A DNA stretch of 64,000 nt, from NCBI RefSeq assembly GCF_021462265.1, contig NZ_JAJONF010000023.1, positions 1-64,000 of the forward strand, given 5' to 3'. A model generated the notes under the pieces. That model was not told where the DNA came from. It did no database searches and was given only the letters and a program-made list of their open reading frames with translations. Of the stretch, positions 45,035 to 54,712 are shown piece by piece (the first letter of the stretch is position 1; each line of letters starts with the position of its first letter). The stretch comes from Streptomyces shenzhenensis (GTDB lineage Bacteria; Actinomycetota; Actinomycetes; Streptomycetales; Streptomycetaceae). A program made the position numbers and the translations under genes.

Positions 45035-47214
45035 GTGTGTCCTCGCCCGTCCCCGCCGGCCCGGAAGTGATCGACCCTACCCCGGACACCTTCGTCCTCC
45101 CCTTCAACCGGCTGCGGCCTGGCTTCGACTCGGAGCAGCTGCCGCGGTTCCGTGATCTGGCCTGGCGCCTGGCGCTGATCTGCCCCAAGGAGTCGAACCG
45201 TTCGCTGGTCATCGACTGGAGCCGCTGTCCCGCCGGGCTGCGGCCCGGCGTGATGCGCGCGGCCTTCGCCGAGCTGAACATCCCGACCCCGGCGGTGCTG
45301 CTCCAGCAGCGGGCCTCGCGCTCCACCACGCAACCGGGCACGCTGCGTTACTACTTCCAGATCTGGATCCGCTTCGCCGTCTGGCTCGATGGACGCGGCA
45401 TCACCGAGCTCTCCCAGGTCACCACCGGTGACCTGGAGTCCTACGCCGAGTACCTGCGCGCCCTCTGCCGCCGGTGGCGCACCGACGCCAAGGTCCTATG
45501 GGTGATCTCGCGGCTGTGGGCCTACGCCCCCTACCTGCCCGAGCGCGACCGACTAGTCATGCCGCCGTGGGAGGACCCGGCCGCGGTCTTGTCCGACTTC
45601 CTCGGCACCAACGACGACACCCCCAATGGTGAGAACAACGTCACGATCGTGCACCCGGCCGTCATGGCCCCGCTGCTGGTGTGGGCGCTGCGCACGGTCC
45701 TGGACCTGTCCCCGGACATCCTGGCGGTTGCTAGGGAGCACCGCCGGCTGCTCGCCGCCATCCCCGGCCGAGCCGCACCCGGCGGCACCGAGGCAGTGGT
45801 GGCACATCTGCGTGGCCTGCTCGCGGCCGGCGAGAAGCTGCCCTCCAGCGGTGCGTCCGGCGCCACCGCCGTGCGCGCCCGCTACGGCGGTGCATTGCCG
45901 CCGATGGCCAACACCTTTCTGGCTGGCACCCTCGGCGTCACCACCTCCCAAGCCGCCCGCGCCCGAGGCATCCTGTCCGACGAGCTCACCCCGGCCACCT
46001 TCGGCCCCGCCCCAGCCCTCGACGTTCCGCTCGCCGCCCGGATCGGTGCCGTCCCGTGGCGGCAGTCGATCGGATTCGACGACGTGGACAGCCTGATGCT
46101 GCACCTGTCCACCGCTGCCCTGATCTGCTGCGCCTACCTTTCCGGCATGCGGCCCGAGGAGGTCCTGGCCCTGCGCCGCGGCTGCTGCACCCGCGTGCAG
46201 CGCGAGGACGGCACCGTACGGTACGAGGTCCGCGGCCGACACTTCAAGGGGGTGCTGGACGAGGACGGCAACGCGATCGGAGAAGGAGAGGAGCGAGCGG
46301 ACCCGTGGATCGTGCTGGAGCCCGTCGCACGCGCCATCGCCGTCGTCGAGGAACTCGAAGCCGGCGAGCAGCTGTTCACCCGCACCCTCTACCGGTACGC
46401 CAAGGGCACCTGCATGCCCCGCACCGGCCTGTCCTCCGACACCGCCGTGGAACGGATCCGGGCCTTCACCACCTGGGCCAACCAGCTCGCCACCGCCCAC
46501 AACCGGCCCCACGAGCTGATCCCGCCCGATCCCGACGGCGCCGTCGCCCTGCGCCGCTTTCGCCGCACCATCGCCTGGTTCATCTACCGCCAGCCCGGCG
46601 GCCGGATCGCGCTCGCGGTGCAGTACGGCCACGCGGCCACCACCATGTCGGAGTCCTACGCCGGCCGCTCGAAAGCCGACATGCTCGAGGTTCTGGACCA
46701 GGAGAAGGGCCTGGCCCTGGCCGAGACCCTCACCGAGGCCGGCGAACGAATCGACGCCGGCGAGAAGGTCAGCGGCCCGGCCGCCCACCGCTACCGCGCC
46801 GCCGCCGAGTTCTCCGCCCGCTACGCCGGCACCTACCTCGGCAAACGTGAACTGCGCGCGCTGGTCGCCAACCCCCGCCTCCAAGTCCATGAGGACCCCA
46901 AGGCGTTCCTGACCTGCAACCATGACGCGTTCACCGCGCTGTGCAACCCCGAACGCGACCGGGCGGGCCACGGCGGCCGCAGCACCCCCGACCACTCCCG
47001 CTGCCACCCGGCATGCGCGAACATCAGCCGCACCGACAGCCAGATCGCCGCTCTGCGGGCCGAGGTCGCGCGGATCGAAGCGGACGCCATTGCCGGCCTC
47101 GACCCCTACCCCATCGCCGCCCGCGAACAGCAGCGCAAGGACCACCTCACCGCCCTCATCCGGCGCCACGAGGCCCAGCAACCAGCCGACACCGACGACG
47201 AGAAGCGCCGATGA
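45031..47214 (+). CDS. Tyrosine recombinase/integrase, TnpB-like
   Basis: This 727-residue protein has a long N-terminal DNA-binding part and a C-terminal tyrosine recombinase domain: SGMRPEEVLALRRG (Arg I) near 370, FRRT with the second Arg near 507, and QYGHAATTMSESYAG near 530-545 with His and the candidate nucleophile Tyr. A Cys/His cluster follows (TCNHDAFTALCNPE, then HSRCHPACANI), as in large actinomycete integrases. Starts of this gene and the next overlap their predecessors by four bases, giving a compact three-gene module like tnpABC of Tn554. It appears intact. Confidence 0.85.
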   Translation: MSVSSPVPAGPEVIDPTPDTFVLPFNRLRPGFDSEQLPRFRDLAWRLALICPKESNRSLVIDWSRCPAGLRPGVMRAAFAELNIPTPAVLLQQRASRSTTQPGTLRYYFQIWIRFAVWLDGRGITELSQVTTGDLESYAEYLRALCRRWRTDAKVLWVISRLWAYAPYLPERDRLVMPPWEDPAAVLSDFLGTNDDTPNGENNVTIVHPAVMAPLLVWALRTVLDLSPDILAVAREHRRLLAAIPGRAAPGGTEAVVAHLRGLLAAGEKLPSSGASGATAVRARYGGALPPMANTFLAGTLGVTTSQAARARGILSDELTPATFGPAPALDVPLAARIGAVPWRQSIGFDDVDSLMLHLSTAALICCAYLSGMRPEEVLALRRGCCTRVQREDGTVRYEVRGRHFKGVLDEDGNAIGEGEERADPWIVLEPVARAIAVVEELEAGEQLFTRTLYRYAKGTCMPRTGLSSDTAVERIRAFTTWANQLATAHNRPHELIPPDPDGAVALRRFRRTIAWFIYRQPGGRIALAVQYGHAATTMSESYAGRSKADMLEVLDQEKGLALAETLTEAGERIDAGEKVSGPAAHRYRAAAEFSARYAGTYLGKRELRALVANPRLQVHEDPKAFLTCNHDAFTALCNPERDRAGHGGRSTPDHSRCHPACANISRTDSQIAALRAEVARIEADAIAGLDPYPIAAREQQRKDHLTALIRRHEAQQPADTDDEKRR

Positions 47215-47738
47215 ACACCCCCACCGCGACCGCCCCCGGCCCGCGCGACGGCGCGGCGCTGGCCCAGCTCGTCGGCGAGGCCTTCACCCACGCCCAAGGC
47301 CACGCCGACACCGACGACGCCACAGAGGTGAGGGCCATCACCGACGCCATGGTGCGCCTGCTGATCGGAGCCCTGCTGCACTCCGACGGCAAGCTGACCA
47401 TCGTCTCCCTGGCCACCGAAGCCGGCCTGCGCCGCAACAAGCTCACCCACAAGCACACCGGCCTCAAAGACCTGTTCTACGCCCTGGTCAAGGCCCGCAC
47501 TCCCGTCCCCGAGACGCCGCCCGACGCGGCGAGGGCCCGCGCGGTCAAGCAGCAGCAGGACCTGGCCCGCGTCCGCGCCGAACGCGACGATCTGCGCGGA
47601 CAGGCACAGCTCCTGGCCCGGATCGTCCAAGTTCTGGAGATCGAGAAGCACCAGCTCAAGCAGACCACCAGGGACCTGGAGAGGCAGCTGGCCGACCGCG
47701 CGGGAGTACCGGACCTCACCCGGCGCCGCCGGTCGTGA
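47211..47738 (+). CDS. DUF6262/TnpC-like recombinase accessory protein
   Basis: This 175-residue protein follows the recombinase with an ATGA overlap. The N-terminal half looks like a helix-turn-helix (LTIVSLATEAGLRRNKLTHKHTGLKDLF). The C-terminal half (about 105-165) is a charged coiled coil (RVRAERDDLRGQAQ and IEKHQLKQTTRDLERQL). This matches the small third gene of Tn554-type trios, which assists the two recombinases, orienting or stimulating recombination. Confidence 0.75.
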   Translation: MNTPTATAPGPRDGAALAQLVGEAFTHAQGHADTDDATEVRAITDAMVRLLIGALLHSDGKLTIVSLATEAGLRRNKLTHKHTGLKDLFYALVKARTPVPETPPDAARARAVKQQQDLARVRAERDDLRGQAQLLARIVQVLEIEKHQLKQTTRDLERQLADRAGVPDLTRRRRS

Positions 47739-48465
47739 GAGACCGGCCTTGACCTTCGAGCCGGGTCGACGGTCTACCGTCGGCGGCGTGACGACCGATC
47801 GCAGCTCGCCGAACGCTCCAACGTTCCGGCCACGATGGTTGTGGTGCAGCTGCAGTTCGGCCTGCACGCTTCCGCGGGCGCCGGACCCGACAGATCGGCG
47901 TGGACGCCGGTTGAGTCGGCTGCGACGGCGGCGGTGCCACCGCTCCGTTCCTCCGTGCCGCTCGCCGAACGTGCGGCCAGACGGCGCGCCTCGAGCGCGC
48001 GGCGGTGGCCGTCCGGCGGCGTCCGGCGCTCCATCAGTACGGCGCGCCGCCGGGGCCGGGTCGGTGGCCGACGGAGGGGTGCAGATCCCCCAGCTGCTCG
48101 AACGCGACCCGGGCCGCCGAACGTCACCGGGGTGGCGCCGGCTTCAGCCTTACCGAAAGCTGTCCCTGACCGTCGAGGCCGCCGCCATCAAGCGCGGCGA
48201 CACCGAACTTGCCGTCGCGCCGGCGGCCGCCGAACGCTCCGAAGACGAGCCCCCGGCGGCGCTGGGGGCAGGGCAGCCGCCGAGGACTTCATTCGTCGCC
48301 TGGGCTTTGATCGGCCGTGTGGCACGCGGCCTGACTCCCGTCCCGGGCTTCTCATTCACAGACACCGGGCAGCCAACAAGATGAAGTCAACCCGTCGGCT
48401 TCCGGATCTGGTCAGCCCAGAGCTTGGCGGCTGGCCGACTGTGAGTCAGGTCAGTTGTATTGGGC
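47739..48465. other. Gene-free stretch after the recombinase trio
   Basis: In these 727 bases several frames are open because of GC content, but none has a convincing start, composition or similarity. The arginine-rich readings suggest noncoding or decayed sequence. The element's right end may lie here; I see no obvious inverted repeats or duplicated target. Confidence 0.4.
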
Positions 48466-49110
48466 TCAGCCTTCGAGGTACGCGAGGACGGCGAGGATCC
48501 GGCGGTTGTCGTTCTCGGAGGGTTCGAGCCCGAGTTTGGTGAAGATTTTATAGCTGTGCTTACTGACGGCTTTTTCGGAGACGAACATCTGGGCGGCGAT
48601 GGCGGCGTTGGAGCGGCCCTGGGCCATCAGTGAGAGGACCTCGTGCTCGCGCGGGGTCAGTGCCAGTAGCTGAGGGTCGGCCGAGCGGTGGGTCAGGAGG
48701 GCGGCGACCACGTCGGGGTCCATGATCGTGTTGCCTGCGGCGACCTGCCGGACGGTGTCGACGAATTGGCCGACGGCCATGACCCGGTCTTTCAGCAGGT
48801 AGCCGACCGCTCCGGCACGGTCGGAGATCAGCTCTCTGGCGTAGAGCTGCTCGACGTACTGGGAGAGCACCACGATGGGCAGGCCGGGGAGCTGTTTTCG
48901 TGCGTGGATCGCGGCGCGCAGGCCCTCGTCGGTGAAGGTCGGGGGCAGGCGTACGTCGACGATGGCGACGTCGGGCCGGTGGGTGGTCAGCGCCTGGATG
49001 AGTGAGGGGCCGTTGTCGACGGCCGCCACGACGTCGAAGGCGTTGGCCTGGAGGATCTTGATCAGGCCCTCGCGGAGCAGGGCGAGATCCTCGGCTACGA
49101 CGATGCGCAC
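48466..49110 (-). CDS. NarL/LuxR-type response regulator
   Basis: This 214-residue regulator has a receiver domain with phospho-acceptor Asp in VAIVDVRLPP near 52 and the Lys of YLLKDR near 108. A C-terminal LuxR helix-turn-helix follows (LTPREHEVLSLMAQGRSNAAIAAQMFVSEKAV, about 150-182). It starts at a GTG at 49110 inside the end of the kinase gene, a 16-base overlap. It likely controls the divergent hydrolase and MMPL-TM2 genes. Confidence 0.95.
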   Translation of the reverse strand: MRIVVAEDLALLREGLIKILQANAFDVVAAVDNGPSLIQALTTHRPDVAIVDVRLPPTFTDEGLRAAIHARKQLPGLPIVVLSQYVEQLYARELISDRAGAVGYLLKDRVMAVGQFVDTVRQVAAGNTIMDPDVVAALLTHRSADPQLLALTPREHEVLSLMAQGRSNAAIAAQMFVSEKAVSKHSYKIFTKLGLEPSENDNRRILAVLAYLEG

Positions 49111-50453
49111 GGCAAGGACATCCTTATCTCGGTGGGGCCGCCGGGCGGGCTGTCGACGGTCAGGTTGCCGTCGAAGGCGGCGAGGCGGCGGGCGATGCCG
49201 CGCAGACCGGTGCCGGCGTCGACGTCGGCGCCCCCGTGGCCGTCGTCGGACACCCGCATCGTCAGTATTCCGGCGCTGCCGCCCGGGTGGGGGGTGAACT
49301 CCACCTCGATGTGGATGCTGCGGGCCCCGGCGTGTTTGATGGCGTTGGACAGGGCCTCGGTGACGGCGAAGTAGGCTGCGGCCTCCACTGGTGCGGGCAG
49401 CCGTCCGGGCAGGCGGGTCACCACGGTGGTCGGAGTGGGGTTGACCAGAGCCAGGGCTCGTAGCGCACCGTCCAGGCCGCGGTCCGCCAGGACCGGCGGA
49501 TGGATACCGCGCACCAGGTCGCGCAGTTCCGCCAGGGCGTCGGTGGTCGCCTCGCGGGCTTCGGCCAGCATCCGCTGGACGGCTTGCGGATCGTCGTGCA
49601 GCATCTGCTCGGCCAGGCCCAGGCTCATCCCCAGGGACACCAGACGCGCCTGCGCGCCGTCGTGCAGATCCCGTTCGATCCGGCGCAGTTCCCCTGCCTG
49701 GGTGTCGACCGTCTCGGCTCGCGAGGTTGCCAACTGCTGCACACGAGCCCGAAGCCGTGCCTGCTCGGTCGGGCCGAGCAGGGAGCGGATCAGCAGCGCG
49801 TTGAGGTTCGCCAGACGCACGGCGGTGGTGTACCAGAGCGCGAGGAGCACCGGGCCGAGCGGGACCAGTGCGAACGACTGCTGGACGCTGCGCAGGCGGA
49901 AGCCGTTGCCCAAGGGGGTTCGCAGGACCTGTGGCGGGGTCAGTTCATAGAGCAGGGGATAGATCAGGTAGAAGATGCCACAGAGGAAGAGGAGGAGCGA
50001 CAGTCCGTAGGTGAACCACCCGGTGACCGAGTTGACCACCAGCCAGGCCCAGTCCCGCCAGGTCGCCGGGTCGCGCAGGACGGCCCAGAACCGCATGGGC
50101 CAGCGGCCTTCGGGAGCAGGCGCGTAGGGCCGGGCCACCGGTTCGCCGAGGCGGTCGGCGGCCCACTGGCGGTGCAGGTCGGCGAACCAGCGCACCAGGA
50201 CGGTCGCCAGCAGGGTCAGTGGGATGGTGACGCCGAGCGCGACGAGCGCCACCGAGGTGATCCAGAGTGTGGCCAGGCCGAAGCCCAGGGCCGCGCCCAG
50301 CAGCAGCACCAGCGACCAGCCCAGCAGACCCACCCGCAAAGCCGGTCCGGAGCGCGTTGCGCGACGGTGGCGTCGGCCGGGGCCGAGGGCATCCGGGCGG
50401 GTCCCTGGGGGCGGGGCCCCGGTGGGGAGGCGAGTCGCGCTGGGATCGGTCAT
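49095..50453 (-). CDS. Membrane sensor histidine kinase, HisKA_3 type
   Basis: This 452-residue kinase has a proline-rich start, two N-terminal helices (about 45-95), two further helices near 145-215, and the transmitter: ERDLHDGAQARLVSLGM with the phospho-His near 260, then the ATPase boxes EALSNAIKHAG and DDGHGGADVDAGTGLRGI. It pairs with the overlapping response regulator. The ATG at 50453 is chosen because GGAG lies 4 bases upstream; the GTG one codon earlier leaves too little space. A sensory ligand from the envelope is plausible. Confidence 0.93.
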   Translation of the reverse strand: MTDPSATRLPTGAPPPGTRPDALGPGRRHRRATRSGPALRVGLLGWSLVLLLGAALGFGLATLWITSVALVALGVTIPLTLLATVLVRWFADLHRQWAADRLGEPVARPYAPAPEGRWPMRFWAVLRDPATWRDWAWLVVNSVTGWFTYGLSLLLFLCGIFYLIYPLLYELTPPQVLRTPLGNGFRLRSVQQSFALVPLGPVLLALWYTTAVRLANLNALLIRSLLGPTEQARLRARVQQLATSRAETVDTQAGELRRIERDLHDGAQARLVSLGMSLGLAEQMLHDDPQAVQRMLAEAREATTDALAELRDLVRGIHPPVLADRGLDGALRALALVNPTPTTVVTRLPGRLPAPVEAAAYFAVTEALSNAIKHAGARSIHIEVEFTPHPGGSAGILTMRVSDDGHGGADVDAGTGLRGIARRLAAFDGNLTVDSPPGGPTEIRMSLPCASS

Positions 50454-50750
50454 CACGCTCCATGATCGTGCACCAGTGGCGGGGTGACCAGCGCACTGGT
50501 CACCGTCGGGTCGTGTGCCGTAAGCAACGGCCGGACCTCGATCATGACCGTCGGCCGGGGGCCTGCACAGTGGGGTTATCTCTACCCCCTGGGGGGCTCA
50601 GCCCCAGTGATCAGCTGCGTCTGCCGAGAAAGGCTGGAGGGGCAGACAGGACGTCGCCGGGAAGCACCGCCGCCCATCGATGGCCTGCATTCATACGCCG
50701 GTGCCGGACGAGCCCGAGGCCGGCCCCCTCTCGTCCTGGAAGGACCTCTC

Positions 50751-52052
50751 ATGACCGGAGAAACGCTGTCCCCCCGTCACCGTCGCCAGGCGGGCCTGAC
50801 GCTCCTCGCGGCCGTGATGTTGACCGGCACTCTCAGCGCGTGCGGCGCGGAGGCGGCCCAGCGGCCGCCCGTTTCGGCAGCGGCCGCGAACACCGGCGCG
50901 GTCGCTGCGCAACAGGCCCGGCTGACCGAGCTGGCCCGCAAGGACGTGGCCGCCGGAGCTCCAGGGGTGATCGTCCGCGTCGACAAGGGGCAGGGACGGC
51001 CGATCGAGATCGCCCGGCAGGCGTCCTGGAGCAGGGCCGACCACACCCTCACCCCGAGTGACAGGTTCCGGATGGGCTCGAACACTAAGACGATGGTCGC
51101 CACCGTCGTCCTGCAACTGGTCGCTGAAGACCGGCTCAAGCTGAGCGACCCGGTCGACAAGTGGCTGCCCGGCCTGGTCCCGAACGGGGACGCGATCACC
51201 ATCCGGATGCTGCTGAACCACACCAGCGGCCTGTTCAACTACACCACCGACGCCGATGTGTTCCCGGCGTTCACCGGCCAGGACACCAGGGTCTGGACGC
51301 CCCGGGAACTGATCGCCACCGCGGTCCGCCACGACCCGCTGTTCGCACCGGGTACGGACTACTCCTACAGCAACACCAACTACGTCGCGCTCGGCCTGAT
51401 CGCCGAGAAGGCGGCCGGGCACACCCTGGGCGATCTGATCCAGCAGCGCATCGCCCGTCCGCTCCACCTGAAGAACACCTACCTGGTCACCGGCACGGAC
51501 ACCGACAAGTCTGCTGCCCTCGCCCACGGTTACGAACCGGACGCCGAACGCCTGGCTCCGCTGCTCCCCCCGTACGCGCCGGCCGGCACCGCGTTCGCCG
51601 GCCCGGCCCGGTCTGCTGACTACGTCGACACCACCTGGATCAACGCCAGCACGGAGTGGGCTGCCGGAGCCATGGTCTCCACCGCACGGGACTGGGCCCG
51701 CTTCGACCGTGCGCTGCTGTCCGGCAAGCTCCTGCCGGCTGCCCTGCTCAAGGAGATGAAGACCACCGTCGCCGAGGAGTCCGAATTCCCCAACCGCCGC
51801 TACGGGCTCGGCCTGGAGAAGGTGGTCACCCCGTGCGGCACCGTCTGGGGCCACAACGGCCAGGTCCCGGGCTACTCCAGCGAGAACTACACCGACGCCA
51901 CCGGCCGGCGCACAGCCTCGGTCCTCACCTCCACGATCTTTGGCCTCGCCTCGCCGAAGGCCGCCGCCGCCAACCAGGCCCTGGTGAACGCCGCCGTGTG
52001 CACCACGCTCGACAAGCCCATCCCCGCCAAGCCCGCGTCCCCGGCCAACTGA
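50751..52052 (+). CDS. Serine hydrolase lipoprotein (beta-lactamase / DD-peptidase family)
   Basis: This 433-residue lipoprotein (lipobox LSACG near 30) has the class C beta-lactamase / R61-type DD-peptidase motifs. The nucleophile is in GSNTKTMV (SxxK), YSYSNTNY gives the Tyr-x-Asn box, and HNGQVPGY is the KTG equivalent. It could trim peptidoglycan peptides or hydrolyse beta-lactams outside the membrane. The ATG at 50751 follows GGAAGGA. It is divergent from the two-component genes across about 300 bp and is followed by MMPL-TM2, suggesting an envelope-stress module. Confidence 0.88.
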   Translation: MTGETLSPRHRRQAGLTLLAAVMLTGTLSACGAEAAQRPPVSAAAANTGAVAAQQARLTELARKDVAAGAPGVIVRVDKGQGRPIEIARQASWSRADHTLTPSDRFRMGSNTKTMVATVVLQLVAEDRLKLSDPVDKWLPGLVPNGDAITIRMLLNHTSGLFNYTTDADVFPAFTGQDTRVWTPRELIATAVRHDPLFAPGTDYSYSNTNYVALGLIAEKAAGHTLGDLIQQRIARPLHLKNTYLVTGTDTDKSAALAHGYEPDAERLAPLLPPYAPAGTAFAGPARSADYVDTTWINASTEWAAGAMVSTARDWARFDRALLSGKLLPAALLKEMKTTVAEESEFPNRRYGLGLEKVVTPCGTVWGHNGQVPGYSSENYTDATGRRTASVLTSTIFGLASPKAAAANQALVNAAVCTTLDKPIPAKPASPAN

Positions 52053-52144
52053 CCCCGGCTCCGCCCACGGCTCGCCCGTCGGCCGAGCCGTCCTTTCCCG
52101 CTTCCCGCTTCCCGCTTCCCGAAGAGAAAAAGGGTTGTTCAGCC

Positions 52145-54712
52145 ATGTCCGCACTGGCCAGATGGTGCTTCCGCCACCGCCTTGTCGTCATCGCCCTGTG
52201 GGCCGCGCTGCTGGTCGCGCTCGCCGTGCCGTACGCGATGCTCGGCACGAGCTACTCCAACGCCTTCACTCTGCCCGGGGCCGAGTCCGCCAAGGCACAG
52301 GTACTGCTCGAGTCGTCCGCACCCCAGCAGGCCGGGGACAGCGACCAGATCGTCGTACACGTGCGGGACGGCTCGGTCCGGGACGGCGCCGTGCACGAGA
52401 AGGTCACCCCGATGCTGGCCCAGGTCGCGAAACTGCCTTCGGTCACCTCGGTGACCAGCATGTACGGCTCCGCCGGAGCAGCGCAGATCAGCAAGGACGG
52501 CCACACCGCCTACGCGACGGTGACCTTCGATGCGCCGGCCGACCGCATACCCGTCGACGACATCACCCGCGTTGTCGACACCGCGAAAGCCGCAGGTGAC
52601 GCGGACCTGCAGGTGGAGCTCGGCGGCGAGGCCGTCAGCGCCGTGGCCGAGGGACAGGCACAGAGCACCGAGGCCATCGGCGTCGCCGCCGCCGCCCTCA
52701 TCCTGTTCGTCGCCTTCGGCTCCCTCCTGAGCATGCTCGTGCCTCTCCTCGTCGCGATCGGCGCACTCGGCGCCGGGCTGATCACCATCGGGCTGACCTC
52801 ACACCTGATGACGTTGGGCAGCATCGCCCCCACGGTCGCGGCCCTCATCGGGCTCGGCGTCGGCATCGACTACGCGTTGTTCATCGTCAGCCGCCACCGG
52901 ACCGGCCTGCAGGAGGGGCTGCCGCCCGAGGAGGCCGCCGCCCGCGCGCTCAACACCTCCGGGCGAGCGGTGGTCTTCGCTGGCCTGACCGTGGTGGCCG
53001 CGCTGCTGGGCCTGCTCGTGCTGGGCATCGGCCCCCTGACCGGCATGGGGGTCAGCGCCGCCACCGCCGTCCTGTTCACCGTCGCCGCGGCAGTGACCCT
53101 GGTGCCGGCCCTGCTCGCCCTCTTCGGCACCAGACTGCTCAACCGGCGCCAGCGCCGCGCCCTCGCTTCCCACACCCCAAGCGACGGTCATCCGCACGCG
53201 GAGCCCTCGCGCGCTACGCGCCGGCACCAGGGCCGGTGGGCCGAGCGGGTCGAACGCCGCAAGACGCTGTACACCCTCGGTGCGCTCCTGGTCATCGCCA
53301 CCCTGTCTGTGCCTGCCTTCTCCCTGCGCCTGGGCGCCTCCGATGCCGGAAACGACCCGAAATCCAGTACCACCAGGGCCGCCTACGACCTGCTCGCCGA
53401 CGGCTTCGGACCCGGCTCCAACGGTCCACTGGTCTTGGTGGCACAGCAGAACTCCCCCGGCGACACCTCCACTCTGAACGCCCTGGTCCGATCCGTACGA
53501 CACACCCCCGGCGTGGCGTCAGTGAACGTCGAGCAGACCAGCGCGAAAGACGGCCTGTCCGTCATCGACGTGATTCCGGCCAGCGCGCCCCAGGACAAAG
53601 CGACCAGCACCCTGGTCACCCACCTGCGCGACAACGTCATTCCGGCCGCGGAACACGGCACCGACCTGACCGTCCACGTGGGCGGCCCGACAGCCGCCTC
53701 CGCCGACCTCGCCACCATCGTGACCGGCAAACTGCCGCTGTTCCTCGCCGTGATCGTCGGACTCGGCTTCCTGCTCCTCATGATCGCGTTCCGCAGCATC
53801 CTGGTGCCGCTGACCGCCGCCGTGATGAACCTGCTCGCCTCGGCCGCGTCCTTCGGAGTCGTCGTGGCCGTGTTCCAGTGGGGATGGGGCTCGGAGTTCC
53901 TCGGCCTGGGCAAGGCCGGACCGGTCGAGGCCGAACTGCCCCTGATCATGCTCGCGATCCTCTTCGGCCTCTCCATGGACTACCAGGTCTTCCTGGTCAG
54001 CCGCATGCACGAGGAGTGGGAGCACAGTCGCGACAATCACCGGGCGATCCGGATCGGCCAGGCCGAGACCGGCCGGCTGATCAACGCGGCCGCGCTGATC
54101 ATGATCTGCGTGTTCAGCGCCTTCGTCTTCGGCGGCGAGCGGGTCATCGCCGAGTACGGGGTGGGACTGGCCGCAGCGGTCGCCATTGATGCGTTCGTCC
54201 TGCGCACCGTCCTGGTCCCCGCACTGATGCACCTGCTGGGCCCGGCGAACTGGTGGCTGCCCGGCTGGCTGGACCGGATCCTGCCGAAACTGTCCATCGA
54301 GAGCGCCACGGCCCCTACGGCTCCCGTGCCCGTACCGGTGATCGCGCCTTCAGCTGCCGAGGCGGCACTGCATCGTTTGGCGACGCAGACCGCGGCGCAG
54401 CCATCGGCACCGGACCGAGTCCACGTGACACGGGCATCACGCAAGGCAACCGAACCACGCGCCCCGAAGTCGGTCGGCGTCGCATATCTGTGGTGGTTCT
54501 TCCTCGGCTTGTTCGGCGGCCACCACTTCTACCTCGGCCGGACCGCCCTCGGACTGCTCTACCTGTTCACCCTCGGCCTGTGCGGCCTGGGCTGGCTCGC
54601 CGACATGGTCACTCTGCCCCGCCAGACCCACCGCGCCAATGCCGGTAACGGACCGCAGGTGTCCCCAGAACGGGACTTGACCGGTACAAACGTCACGAGC
54701 GAACGAGTGTAA
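52145..54712 (+). CDS. MMPL transporter with C-terminal TM2 domain
   Basis: This 855-residue membrane protein has a normal MMPL body of two repeats (GLGVGIDYALFIVSRHRTG near 238 and GLSMDYQVFLVSRMHEE near 605). A linker is followed near residues 777-827 by a TM2 domain: SVGVAYLWWFFLGLFGGHHFYLGR, then GLLYLFTLGLCGLGWLADMV. TM2 is usually a small stand-alone protein, so the fusion is unusual. The ATG at 52145 matches the family's start. The neighbours are two serine hydrolases and a two-component system. Transport of a cell-envelope lipid or peptide is inferred. Confidence 0.88.
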   Translation: MSALARWCFRHRLVVIALWAALLVALAVPYAMLGTSYSNAFTLPGAESAKAQVLLESSAPQQAGDSDQIVVHVRDGSVRDGAVHEKVTPMLAQVAKLPSVTSVTSMYGSAGAAQISKDGHTAYATVTFDAPADRIPVDDITRVVDTAKAAGDADLQVELGGEAVSAVAEGQAQSTEAIGVAAAALILFVAFGSLLSMLVPLLVAIGALGAGLITIGLTSHLMTLGSIAPTVAALIGLGVGIDYALFIVSRHRTGLQEGLPPEEAAARALNTSGRAVVFAGLTVVAALLGLLVLGIGPLTGMGVSAATAVLFTVAAAVTLVPALLALFGTRLLNRRQRRALASHTPSDGHPHAEPSRATRRHQGRWAERVERRKTLYTLGALLVIATLSVPAFSLRLGASDAGNDPKSSTTRAAYDLLADGFGPGSNGPLVLVAQQNSPGDTSTLNALVRSVRHTPGVASVNVEQTSAKDGLSVIDVIPASAPQDKATSTLVTHLRDNVIPAAEHGTDLTVHVGGPTAASADLATIVTGKLPLFLAVIVGLGFLLLMIAFRSILVPLTAAVMNLLASAASFGVVVAVFQWGWGSEFLGLGKAGPVEAELPLIMLAILFGLSMDYQVFLVSRMHEEWEHSRDNHRAIRIGQAETGRLINAAALIMICVFSAFVFGGERVIAEYGVGLAAAVAIDAFVLRTVLVPALMHLLGPANWWLPGWLDRILPKLSIESATAPTAPVPVPVIAPSAAEAALHRLATQTAAQPSAPDRVHVTRASRKATEPRAPKSVGVAYLWWFFLGLFGGHHFYLGRTALGLLYLFTLGLCGLGWLADMVTLPRQTHRANAGNGPQVSPERDLTGTNVTSERV

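Noticed and set aside
47749..48384. 211-codon frame after the recombinase trio
   Set aside because: Arg/Pro-rich product with no motif, no ribosome site and no consistent codon pattern.
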